The translations under genes and the position numbers were made by a program. Source: Taudactylus pleione (lineage: Eukaryota > Chordata > Amphibia > Anura > Myobatrachidae). Taken from it: a DNA stretch of 64,000 nt. Under the pieces are notes generated by a model. The model saw nothing but the letters and a program-made list of their open reading frames with translations. It did no database searches and was not told the origin of the DNA. Of this stretch, positions 37,418-46,404 are shown piece after piece (position 1 is the first letter of the stretch; each line of letters starts with the position of its first letter). Location: the NCBI GenBank assembly GCA_031769625.1, contig JAUIMM010000135.1, positions 3,786,001 through 3,850,000 of the forward strand. Direction: 5' to 3'.

Positions 37418-40400
37418 GAGGGCTGGTGCAAGGTTTCTTGGCACCCTAGGCATTTCTTCAGCTTTGCGCCCTTCCCCCCTCGGATAGTTAAACAAGCCCT
37501 TATACAGTGCCCCCCGCAGTGGTATCCTCTATGCAGTGCCCCCAGTAGTGCCCCTTATACAATGCCTCCAGTAGTGGTCCCCCTATGCAGAGCCCCTTAT
37601 ATAATGCCCCCAGTAGTAGTCCCACCTACGCAGTGCCCCTTATATAGTGCCCCAGGTAGTGGTCCCCCTATGCAGTGCCCCTTATATAATGTCCCCAGTA
37701 GTAGTCCCCCCCTGTGCAGTGCCCCTTATATAGTGCCCCGAGTAGTAGCCTCCCACTAGCAGTGCCCCAAGTAGTAGCCTCCCCCCAGCAGTGCCCCCAG
37801 TAGTAGCCTCCCCCAGACAGACACACACGTAAAAAAACAAAACAAAACTCCACTCACCTTAATCCCCACTCCGGCATCCGCTGGTCTGTCCCCCGTGCTC
37901 CGGCAGTCCCCGCGGGGCGCTTTGCATGATGGGAGAAACGTCATGATGTCTCTCCCATCACCCACTGTGGGAGCCGGAAAATGTAGCTCATGAGTGATCT
38001 CCAGCCCGGCTCCGGCACTGGGCACAGCAGCCGATGAGAGTCTGTCTGACTCTCATCTACTGCTTAAAACAAACACACAGCTGCCGGATGTGTGTTTGTT
38101 CCTGTTAGTGTAGTGCGGACTGCACTTATGTGCTGTCCACACTACCGCCCTGCAGGGCCCTGTATATATATATATATATATATGTCACAAGAATTGTCCC
38201 TCTATTGTACAGTATATTGGTCACGATAATAATCACTATATTGTATAATGGTCAGAGGAATGGTCCCTATATTGTATATTGGTAAGTAGAATGGTTCCTG
38301 TATTGTATATCTGTCACTAGAGTGCTGTCTGCATTATGTAGGGGTCACTAGAATGGTTTCTGGTTTGGGATGGGGTTGGTCGTATTTGTTTATAGCTCTT
38401 TGAAATAACTTTTCATATATTTCATTGGCTATGTAAAGCAGACCCACATTAGACAAACCTTACCTACAGAGGCTATTATCGGGATGTAGTCAGCATCCCG
38501 TCACATGGGATACTGATGGTCGGGATCCCAGCTCCAGAATACCGACCGCCGCCACCCCGAAGGTAAGTATCAGGGGGTGAGGATAGGATTAGGGGTTAGG
38601 GTTAGGCACTAGGGGGAGGGTTAAGGTTAGGCACTAAGGTGGAAGGGTTAGGTTTAGGCCCCAGGAAGAGGGAGGTTAGGGTTAGGCACCGGGTAGGGAG
38701 AGGGTGAGGGTTAGCATACTGAACAACAAGTGTCGGTATGCTAGCCCTTTCGGGAAGCCGGCATCGGGATTCTGACAGCCAGGATCCCGAGCACCGGCAT
38801 TTCATACCCAACCCGCTATTATCATGTATCTTTCCCCATTGCAATGCGCTGGTTGAAAAACCGGGCCACTTACTTGTGTCGTACCCCAGGCTAAAAGTTG
38901 CCAGCCAGCCCCTGGCTACAGGTGTCCTATGTCTAATCTGTATTGTATGACACAGACTGTACACATTGGTATTCGATGGATTATAACACAAGTAAACTGA
39001 GATTCAAAATCAGCAACAGTGCAGTAATTACAGCTGTGATCCCATGTACTTGTTATGTTCTCTCTAACTTTCTACTTTCCCTTAGCTCCTCCATTTCTGT
39101 AGTACATAGCACTGGTATAGTCAGTACCGTGCGGTTGCCTGTGGGGGTGTGACCTGGTACATCAATAAGAAGCATCCATAGATACTGTATATACAACAAA
39201 CGATATCGCTAGGAATAAAACAAATACATACGTTGTCTCTGCACAAGATGGAATAACCAGGGAAGTTGGTGTAAACGTAGATACTGTACATTTTATTTAT
39301 CAACATCTATCCCACAATGGGTGGGATGCATCAAGCTTCATATACCGCCATCCATCAGATGCATACTGGCGTAAATAGTGCCGGTATGCATGAATAAAAT
39401 CACAAAGGACAGCTCTCCCTGTAAGAGTACTTTGTGATAGAACTACTACCAGGTTTACGACCTAGAAGTCCTTCTGTACATGCATTGAGTGACGCACACG
39501 CTGCGGGGTTGTGGATGCTGGGGGATCCATTTGGGTCCCTCCCAGGGAGAGTCGCGAATAGAGGCCCATAGGAGGCCAAATCTCAGAAAACTTCATTTTC
39601 AAAGGTTTGACCGCAATATCTGGAGAACTCCATCCCACCCATTATACAATAATGCATATTTATGAAGTAATGGAGGTGGAAATTTATATTTACAGTATAT
39701 CCTGTCTATAATATGGATCACCTCCATTACCTCACATGCCTCAAACATGTTTTATATTGATCACTGTATTACTGTATATGTGATATATGTTATTGCTCAC
39801 TCACAGTTTCTAAAAAGCAAACAATCAACTATTGCAGGTGTTATGCTACAGACACCGAGGAGCACCGGGAATGATATTTCAAAGGCGAGTTGCTGGGGCT
39901 CCACTAATGGGAATACAGCTATAGTATGGTAATGCACTAATAATGTAACCACTGTATTAATAAATACATATATATAAACCACAGGCAGGTTTACAGGACA
40001 TGGTAGTTTCACAGGCAAGATAATACATAAAGTCTTCCAATCCAAACAGCAAATATTTCTTCAGTGGACTTGCAGGTCCAGGAACCCTAATACTAGTCAC
40101 CCCCCGGGCCTATAAGCTGGGTAACTATTTTAGGCTTAGCTTTCCCAGTGTCTCTGCAGTTCTTCCCACAGGTGTCTGTAATCAGCTGCCTTTCCAAGCA
40201 CTGATTGAGGCAACACCTGAACTGGACATAACACAATCCTAATGCATTTGCTCTGCCAAACCTGGGAGATCTGGATATTCCACATTTATTTCATGTAGAG
40301 TTATGCTGACCCTGTCACAATTTATATACATTATATATATATATATATATACACACTGTATATATACATATATACACTGTATATATACATATATACACTG

Positions 40401-40439
40401 TATATATACATATATACACTGTATATATACATATATACA

Positions 40440-40499
<60 letters not shown>

Positions 40500-40818
40500 T
40501 GTATATATATATTAGGTCATCTATAAGTCCATGAAATGTCATGTCTGTTATTGTCTAGTTATAACACCTGTGTGTGCTATAACCATGAAATATGCAGTAC
40601 AGTGTAACTCTAACCTGTGAAGGTCCCTTGTTGAGGCGACTCTCCAGAATGAAGGGCTGAGGTCCTGAGTGGAAGGTGCTGGTAGGAGGATAAGCTGGAG
40701 CCCCCCGGAATTGTGATCTCATCGTGGTGCCCAGATCCAGTCGTCCCACATACCAGTAGTTTCAGCTGCAGGACATAGTGTAAAACTGGTATTTAATCAT
40801 TATATGATGAGGAGGGTA

Positions 40819-40853
<35 letters not shown>

Positions 40854-42830
40854 GGGGCGGATTGGCCATTACTTTCTGCGGGAAGAATCCCGGTGGGCCG
40901 ATTGGCTGTGGGGTCGCTTTTCAATTGAGGCCCCGTCCCCCGACTCGCGTCACCCGGCCCCTGTACAATGAGTGTTTTACACAGGCAGCCCTGCCTGTTA
41001 GTGTCTCGCCGTGGCTGAGCCTCTCTCGCGAGAAGAGAGGCCAGCCTATTAAAGGCCCACCCACCCAGCTTGCCGTTGGTGTCATCGGGGGGTGAGCAAG
41101 TGGTGCGTGTAGCACTGGCGCAACACGCTCAGCAAAGCCTGCATTGCAGGGAGGCGCCAGGCTAGTGAGGCGCTTTCCCTGCCTGCTGCAGTGTTGCTGT
41201 TGCCGGCTGCCTCCCCCTGGCCGGGTCCCTCCCCCTCCTCCCGTCTTCTTCCCTCCGCTCTCACCCCTCTCCTCAGAGGCAGACATGTCACAGCACATAT
41301 AGTGCTGGCCCGCCAGTTCTCCAGTAAAACGGCTGCGCTGTCATCGACAGTCCCTCACTGCCACCGCCAATCCCCCTGGGGAGGACCTGACAGGTGTTGA
41401 CTACTGGTGGGGTGATGAGAGGGGCTTTTTTGAGGAGGGCTGTGCTGAGGGGAGCTATGAGGGGGCTAAGATGTGTGGAGGGCTGTGCTGAGGGGGGCTC
41501 TGATGTGAGGAGGGCTGTAAGGAGGGCTATGATGTGAGTAGGGCTGTAAGGGGGGGCTATAATGTGAGGAGGGCTGTAAGGGGGGGCTATAATGTGAGGA
41601 GGGCTGTAAGGGGGGCTATAATGTGAGTAGGACTGTGAGGGGGCTATAATGTGAGGAGGGCTGTAAGGGGGGCTATAATGTGAGTAGGGCTGTAAGGGGG
41701 GCTATAATGTGAGGAGGGCTGTAAGGGGGGCTATGATGTGAGGAAGGCTGTGAGGGTGCTACGATGTGAGGAGGGCTATGATGTGAGGAGGGCTGTAAGG
41801 GGGGCTATGATGTAAGGAGGGCTGTAAGGGGGCTACGATGTGAGGAGGGCTGTGCTGTGGGGGTCTACGATGTGTGGAGGACTGTGCTGAGGGGGCGAAA
41901 GATGGTAGAAAAGGACTGTGCTGAGCGGGGCTATGATGTGAGGGGGCTATGATGTGAGGAGGGTTGTGAGGGGGGCTATAATGTGAGGGGGCTATGATGT
42001 GAGGAGGGTTGTGCTGAGGGGTGGTATGATGTGAGGAGGGCTCTGACGTGAGGAGGGCTGTGCTGAGGGACTAAGATGTGAGGAGGGCTGTGCTGAGGGA
42101 CTAAGATGTGAGGAGGGCTGTGCTGATGGGGGCTATGATGTGAGGGGGCTATTATGTGAGTAAGTTCTGATGTGATGGGGGCTGTGAGGAGTGCTGTGAG
42201 GGGAGAGGGTTTTGCTGTGCTGTGGAAGCATGTTGTGATGTGGGGAGAGGGTTGACACTGAGGGCACAGAGGAGATGGTGTTGGAGCAAAAGGGAGATGG
42301 CAATGGGGGCAAAGAGGAGCTGGAGCTGGACAGTGGGATGTACTGGAGAGACCCAGGCGGATGGTATTGGAGGGATGGTGCTGGTGAGATACAAGGGGAT
42401 GGTATTGGCGAGAACCTCTGTTGAATGTTGATGACATAGTCTTTATTCCTACGCTAACAGGTGGCTTCCGGACCATGTAATCTCCTGCATGAATAGTGAA
42501 AACCGACAACTGCCAAGACACTGCCTGTACAGGGAGGATCAATTTCTTCAGAGGTTCCTTGTTGCAGAGAACTCATATAGGTAAGAAAATACTTATTCAC
42601 AAGCTGTGTTTATTCACTGGAAAGAGGAGCAGGGGGCATATCCATCATCTCCCGGAGCTGCCCCCAGCAAGATGAAAACAAGGGGAGTAGCTTGTGGGCG
42701 TAGCATTTCACACGCGGCCACATCCCTAGCCACAAGGCCACGCCCACTTTTTTAGGTGCGCGCCGAAGGCGCACACATGGGGCCACTTTCACAGTTTTTT
42801 CCAGGGCCACTTTAAATTCCCAATCCGCCC

Positions 42831-42866
<36 letters not shown>

Positions 42867-44874
42867 TAGCCCTGATCTGCACAGCCCTGCCAAAGTGTGC
42901 ACAAAACCACACTCACTTTTATATAGACCATACCTTATTCATGTCCTGCCACATTGTAACAATTGGGGGTATGCCTGTACCTCTTTCTTTCCAGTGGTGC
43001 TATTTCTATGTATTTAACTAAAGTATCTGGACAATCCACTGCTCTGACTATCCCTGGCACTGCCTATAGCCATCATAATATGTGTATGAGCGATTTATGG
43101 TACTATATATTATTATTATACAGTATATATTAGGCCATGATTGCTTATTTCCATGCAATGTTTAGATGTCTCTCTAACTGCAGCTTTTGGAGGTGTAGCT
43201 GGTTTTCATGGAGATTGTTTATTGGTTGCAGGAAATGGTTCCAGTGTAAGATCCATAGTATGTTTTATCTGTACTGTACTGACATGTAAATATTTTAGGT
43301 TAACTATAATTAAAATTAAATATGTCTGAAACTGTCCAATCTGACTGCTCTGATGGGCCGTTGGGTGACTGTATTTCTGCCAGATTTTACCATACGCATA
43401 CGGTGGGGTAGATGTACTGAGCCTTAGAGAGAGATAAAGTGGAGAGAGATAAAGTACCAACCAATCAGCTCCTTACTGTCACTTTTCAAACACAAGGGCC
43501 TATTTATCAACAAGTTTTATCATAGCCAACGAATGATAAAACTTGTTGCGTAAGATTACGGTGCTCCAGCCAATCAGCTCCTGTCATCTGTTTGACTGTT
43601 GGGAGCTGATTGGCTGGAGCACCATTTATCATAGGAGATGAGTTTTATCACTTGCTGCTTATGATAAAGCTTGTTGATAATTAGACTCCACAGCCGATGA
43701 CATGACAGTTAGGAGCTGATTCTTTGGTACTTTATTTCTCTCCACTTTGGGGTCTATTTACTAAGTCTTAGATGGAGATAAAGTGAAAACAGATAAAGTA
43801 CCAGCCAATCAGCTCCTAACTGTCATGTTACAGGCTGTGTATGAAATTACTGTTAGGAGCTGGTTGGCTGGTACTTTATCTCCGTCCACTTTATCTCCAT
43901 CCAAGGCTTAGTAAAAAGGCCCCTTTATCTCCACCCAAGGCTTAGTACATCTCCCCCAAATAGAGATGTATAGACACATTTGGAAGATCCAAACGTTTGT
44001 CTCTCTGGGTGACCTGACAGACACATCATGGTGGTTACAGGGTGGTTTGTGAAATGTGGTTTCTCATGTCTCCGCTTAGTACAATGTGACGTGACTTCCC
44101 CCTCTCACCTTGTCAGACAAATCCTTTGTATAATGATCCTGGCAATGAATTGGAGGGAGAGAGTGGTTGGGCTGCGTTGGGTCACCCCCTGGATTCTTCT
44201 TGGCATGAGCGCTGCCCGAGGTCGTCTTATATTTCGGCTTCTGCGGCAGTGGTGGCAGAGTCTCGGAGAGGGATGACTGGAAAAGAGGCACAATATTAGG
44301 TAAAATCGCTGTATGTAAATGCTCAATAAGCCCCAAACAGCAATATGGCAGTAGTGTATGTATAAATCTTATATGACAAAAATAACACACTGACATAGTA
44401 ACATTAATACTAAATAACCAGCATGAAACCCCGTAGCTTAGGCCACACTGTGTGGGGGGCTGGACAGGGCAATGCGGGATCGTAGACTTAGGTACAGTAC
44501 ATACTAGTACATATAAATATACTGTATGTGCATGTGTATGTAAAATATATACATATAAATATATATATATGTAAATAAATATATATATATATTTATTTAA
44601 TAAACAGAGTCTGCAGTCTGTAGGTATCTGGAACCTGCTGGTAGCCTGCTTGGGTGCCTCCCTGGGGCTAGCATACCCCTAATGCAATCGAAGAATAAAA
44701 GGTGGCACTCCAGGTCTTGTTCAGAAAGGTGAAAAACAGGTGCTTTAATCGATGTTTCGGGGGCCAAGCCCCTTCCTCAGGACACAAAAGGGCCTGGACC
44801 CCGAAACATCGATTAAAGCACCTGTTTTTCACCTTTCTGAACAAGACCTGGAGTGCCACCTTTTATTCTTCGAT

Positions 44875-44915
<41 letters not shown>

Positions 44916-45077
44916 TAGGCAAGCCCACTCACACACTGACACAGCAGCACGTTCTCATTGATTTGCTAATCCTCACATTACCTTGATGTGCAGAGGGGGG
45001 AATGGAGGCTGAGCCCTGTAGTTGTGCCCAATGCCAGTAATGGTTAGATACTGGTCTTTTCTCCTTTCCAGCACCAT
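33072..45077 (-). CDS. Five-exon vertebrate gene, product not recognised
   Basis: Joining 45077-44982, 44276-44109, 40765-40615, 34564-34500 and 33417-33072 gives about 274 codons with junction phases 0, 0, 0 and 2 and GT-AG introns throughout. The protein is small, basic and proline-rich with scattered aromatic residues: N-terminal MVLERRKDQYLTITGIGHNY, a central segment with YVGRLDLGTTMRSQFRGAP, then SKNDMYTSTTARDLQTFT, and a C-terminal half with KVPKLPHIPPSVKPVPHRG and KIYQWPLDAKRTEDVN, ending PKMPKREY. No signal peptide, membrane segment or zinc finger is seen. Exon 3 has one base too many (151 nt), so the frame is kept only if one A of the AAA at 40760-40762 is ignored. An RFX X-box-like site upstream hints at a ciliary or sperm role, and the make-up resembles microtubule inner proteins, but I cannot name it. 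It may be a working gene with an assembly error, or a recent pseudogene. Confidence 0.8.
33526..33830 (+). repeat. Minisatellite in intron 4, about 68-bp units
   Basis: Four to five degraded units carrying AGCGGCATAACTACAGCTG, GGCAGGG and GGGGGGCTGGTG words. The GTGGCATAACTACAG word resembles ends of hAT-derived repeats common in frogs. It lies between exons 5 and 4. Confidence 0.75.
33831..34499. other. Intron 4 remainder
   Basis: Single-copy-looking sequence between the minisatellite and exon 4. No further exon-like open stretch with AG/GT borders was found on the minus strand. Confidence 0.5.
34500..34564 (-). CDS. Coding exon 4 of the five-exon gene
   Basis: Acceptor GTCTATAG|AGGGTC at 34565/34564 and donor CCAC|GTGAGT at 34500/34499. 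65 nt: 21 codons (RVFSKNDMYTSTTARDLQTFT) plus two bases, completed by the first G of exon 5 to a Thr codon. Confidence 0.8.
34565..35772. other. Intron 3, proximal part
   Basis: Contains a hAT-like left end (CAGGGGTGGGCTGGGCC at about 34893) without an identifiable partner, and a motif TGCTGGGACTTGTGGT at 34864-34879 that matches the ZNF143-type ACTACAAGTCCCAGCA element in reverse. No exon recognised. Confidence 0.4.
35781..36826. mobile_element. Non-autonomous hAT with internal minisatellite
   Basis: Ends TAGGGCCGGCCC / GAACCGGCCCTG and a perfect 8-bp duplication GGTGCAGC (35773-35780 and 36827-36834). From about 35860 to 36360 it holds some 15 units of about 28 bp (CCCCAGTAGTAGTCCCCC and TTCTAGTGCC words), related in inverse to the units at 7.3, 17.7 and 37.5 kb. 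A 26-bp-arm palindrome GAGAGACGTCGTCATGACATC lies at 36482-36520. Lies in intron 3 of the minus-strand gene. Confidence 0.92.
36835..37366. other. Intron 3, no feature recognised
   Basis: AT-rich intronic sequence without exon-like or paired terminal structure. Confidence 0.5.
37418..38162. mobile_element. Non-autonomous hAT with minisatellite, in a (TA)n target
   Basis: Left end GAGGGCTGGTGC and right end GCAGGGCCCTG, flanked on both sides by (TA)n, so that an 8-bp TATATATA duplication is consistent but cannot be proved. Internal units GCCCCTTATATAGTGCCCCC and AGTAGTGGTCCCCCTATGCA repeat from about 37510 to 37810. It shares its right third (GGGAGAAACGTCATGATGTC, about 37930; GATGAGAGTCTGTCTGAC) with 35781-36826. 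Confidence 0.75.
38163..40328. other. Intron 3, central part
   Basis: 38.16-38.36 kb holds about four degraded repeats of a GTCACTAGAATGGTCCCTATATTGTAT unit (split by substitutions). 38.47-38.81 kb is a palindromic repeat with ends GGATGTAGTCAGCATCCCG-like and TCCCGAGCACCGGC, with TTAGGGTTAGG-type runs at 38590-38710 that look like interstitial telomere-like repeats. The rest is unassigned. Confidence 0.4.
40329..40512. repeat. Compound TA / TATACACTGTA microsatellite
   Basis: Five copies of a 26-bp unit ATATATACATATATACACTGT followed by a pure (TA)n tract of about 28 units. Located in intron 3. Confidence 0.95.
40615..40765 (-). CDS. Coding exon 3, with apparent +1 frameshift
   Basis: Acceptor CCTGCAG|CTGAAAC at 40766/40765 and donor CACAG|GTTAGA at 40615/40614. 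Length 151 nt. From NYWYVGRLDLG onward one frame is open and protein-like to GPSQ at the donor, and it joins exon 4 in phase. The frame inherited from exon 2 instead runs into a stop in exon 4. Dropping one A from AAA at 40760-40762 gives LNYWYVG and 50 whole codons. Confidence 0.7.
40852..42833. mobile_element. Long non-autonomous hAT, exon-like insert
   Basis: Ends CAGGGGCGGATTGGCCA and AATCCGCCCCTG (12-bp inverted termini), between TA-rich flanks. 41.40-42.15 kb is a minisatellite of about 30-33-bp units (GTGAGGAGGGCTGTAAGGGG and GGGCTATAATGTGAGG). No transposase frame. Near the right end it contains a 120-bp exon-like segment (separate entry). It sits in intron 2 of the minus-strand gene. 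Confidence 0.85.
42461..42580 (+). other. Exon-like segment inside a hAT element
   Basis: Bounded by CGCTAACAG|GTGGC and CATATAG|GTAAGA, both good splice sites on the plus strand. Exactly 120 nt, symmetric phase (2-2), with one frame open throughout and protein-like: WLPDHVISCMNSENRQLPRH then YREDQFLQRFLVAENSY. I do not recognise the protein. It may be a host exon captured by the transposon or a remnant of the parent transposon's own gene. Confidence 0.45.
43405..43957. mobile_element. Three nested GGGG..TTTACTAAG-type MITEs
   Basis: The outer element starts GGGGTAGATGTACTGAG and ends CTTAGTACATCTCCCCC. It is interrupted by a palindromic element at about 43496-43689 (GGGCCTATTTATCAAC ... GTTGATAATTAGACTCC) and another at about 43749-43923 (GGGGTCTATTTACTAAG ... 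CTTAGTAAAAAGGCCCC). All three carry CCAATCAGCTCC and its inverse. Intron 2 of the minus-strand gene. Confidence 0.75.
44109..44276 (-). CDS. Coding exon 2 of the five-exon gene
   Basis: Acceptor TTTTCCAG|TCATCC at 44277/44276 and donor AAG|GTGAGA at 44109/44108. Exactly 56 codons, phase 0 on both sides, reading LPPLPQKPKYKTTSG and CQDHYTKDLSDK. The other frames contain stops or are unlike protein. Confidence 0.8.
44686..44875. repeat. Perfect 77-bp fold-back with hammerhead-like core
   Basis: Arms 44686-44762 and 44799-44875 are identical inverted copies over all 77 bp, around a 36-bp centre. Each arm carries GGTGGCACTCCAGG near its outer end and CGATGTTTCGGGG at the inner end. A pure (TA)n tract follows at 44878. 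It lies in intron 1 of the minus-strand gene, so its transcripts would fold into a long hairpin. Confidence 0.97.
44748..44781 (-). ncRNA. Hammerhead-ribozyme-like core (family 4)
   Basis: Minus strand: CTGAGGA, extra A, stem GGGGC/GCCCC, C, then GAAAC and ATCGATT. All conserved core positions (C3 U4 G5 A6 G8 A9, G12 A13 A14) are present. Stem III does not pair well. Only the left arm of the fold-back has the full core, because the centre is asymmetric. Confidence 0.5.
44982..45077 (-). CDS. Coding exon 1 of the five-exon gene
   Basis: ATG at 45077-45075 opens 32 codons ending HIK, with donor AAG|GTAATG at 44982/44981. An in-frame TAG lies six codons upstream of the ATG, which sets this start. 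The other nearby ATG is in a frame that stops after three codons. Confidence 0.75.
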
Positions 45078-45193
45078 TATAATAGCATGAAGCTAATACA
45101 CAAGCCCAGGAAGATGATGATATCTGTAGCCAGTAGATGGACAGAGGTTACAGTGACTGCGCATGGGGCTGGTGCACTGCGGAATGTTTTCCT

Positions 45194-45276
45194 GTTGTCA
45201 TGGTGATAGGACCCGCCTCCTTTTTTCCTACTCATGCTGTCCAACTGTCATTTCAGGGATTGCTGGGACTTCTGGT
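45194..45276 (-). promoter_or_regulatory. Probable promoter with RFX X-box and ZNF143-like site
   Basis: GTTGTCATGGTGAT at 45194-45207 fits the RFX X-box RYYRYY-N2-RRNRAC at all but the last base. TGCTGGGACTTCTGGT at 45261-45276 matches, in reverse, the ACTACAANTCCCAGCA (ZNF143/M4) promoter motif with few changes. A CTGCGCATGG (NRF1-like) lies at 45157-45166. All are within 200 bp upstream of the start codon at 45077. RFX sites drive ciliary genes in animals; the assignment here is inference. Confidence 0.5.
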
Positions 45277-45875
45277 CCCACAAAAGCTCATGAGGTTTAT
45301 TGTTACTAAGAATGCAATGTGTCAATAAGTCAATGGGGAAATAAATCATTTCTGATTGTTAAATATGAATAGTATAATGGTTTCTTTCTGTTTTTTATTA
45401 TTTATTTATTTTTTACATAAATTATATTACAATGTTGAAATACAGGGAAGGCTACTAGGGGTTGGCTGGCTGGCAGCATTTCACCTGGGGGGTAAATACA
45501 GGTAAGTAATCCTGGCTTTCTACCTGAGCACAGCAATGGAAATGGCCATGAACCAAGTGTACAGTACACAAGTACAAGAGATACATAGTCATGTTCAATT
45601 CAAACACCTCTCCGCTAATGGCTGAAGGGGCGTAACTGGGCTGGAATGGACAATCTCACTTGGGTAAAGCTCAGCACTCTATAGGTAAAATCACAAAAGA
45701 ATATTACTGATTTGGCATTGAAAAATGCATTTGTTTACTTAAAACAATCTGCTACATATACACCAACAACTTGGTACTCTTATATCACACACAACTGGCA
45801 AACACTTACTTTTACATTTATTTTTCAAAATAATATTTTTAATACTCTCTATTATAGATTATGTAATGATCTTAG

Positions 45876-46399
45876 GGCCTGATTCAGACCAGCTCGCAAG
45901 CGCATAGCGCTCGCAAGCGGGTCGACAGGCGTGTAGTGCGAACGCGTGGTGTGCGCACTGTGCGTGCGCGAGCCCCGCAGAGAGCGAGAAATCACTCGCT
46001 CCAGGGCTTGCAACAAAACGGGGCGGCTGTCGATGTTGATCGACAGCTCGCCCCGTTTTGTAGGCGGGGAGTGGCTGACCAAACGGAGGCGTTCCTGAAG
46101 GAATGCCTGCCATTTGTGGGCAGCCCTACTGACATCACTCGTGATGTCAGTAGTGAGTTTCCTGCTCTATTTGAGCAGGAAGCTCACTGGAGCTTGCGGC
46201 AGAGGAGACCCTACCACAAGGATCTCATCGCAAGCCCGATGGTCGCGATAATCGTGACCATCACCTGGCTGGTCGCTAAAGCTGTGGGTGGTCACCCACA
46301 GCTTAGCGAGCGGCCAGGCGGCCAGTTTAAAAAAAAAAAAAAAAAAAGCGGCCGCCTTGATTCAGAGCAAGTGCTCGCTTTTTGCGAGCGCCTCTGGGC
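45876..46399. mobile_element. Palindrome-array MITE, variant subfamily (copy 1)
   Basis: Begins GGCCTGATTCAGACC, ends near CGCCTCTGGGC, flanked by perfect CTTAG (45871-45875 and 46400-46404). Consecutive hairpins include GCGCATAGCGCTCGC, AAACGGGGCGGCTGTCG arms around 46035, GGCGTTCCTGAAGGAATGCC, CTACTGACATCACTCGTGATG, CCTGCTCTATTTGAGCAGG, GATGGTCGCGATAATCGTGACC and GCTGTGGGTGGTCACCCACAGC. An A17-19 tract lies at 46328. The long open frames here are by-products. Confidence 0.88.
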
Positions 46400-46404
46400 C
46401 TTAG

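Noticed and set aside
38590..38710. Interstitial telomere array
   Set aside because: TTAGGGTTAGG words occur but are interspersed with GCACTAGG-type sequence and lie inside a palindromic repeat; too few exact TTAGGG units in tandem.
41976..42542. A 188-codon minus-strand Pro/His/Ser-rich frame
   Set aside because: It covers a minisatellite in a non-coding hAT element; composition follows the repeat. The plus-strand exon-like segment in the same area is more credible.
44668..44986. Identical small proteins on both strands (MALQVLFRKVKNRC...)
   Set aside because: They are the two arms of the perfect 77-bp fold-back read in opposite directions, not duplicated genes.
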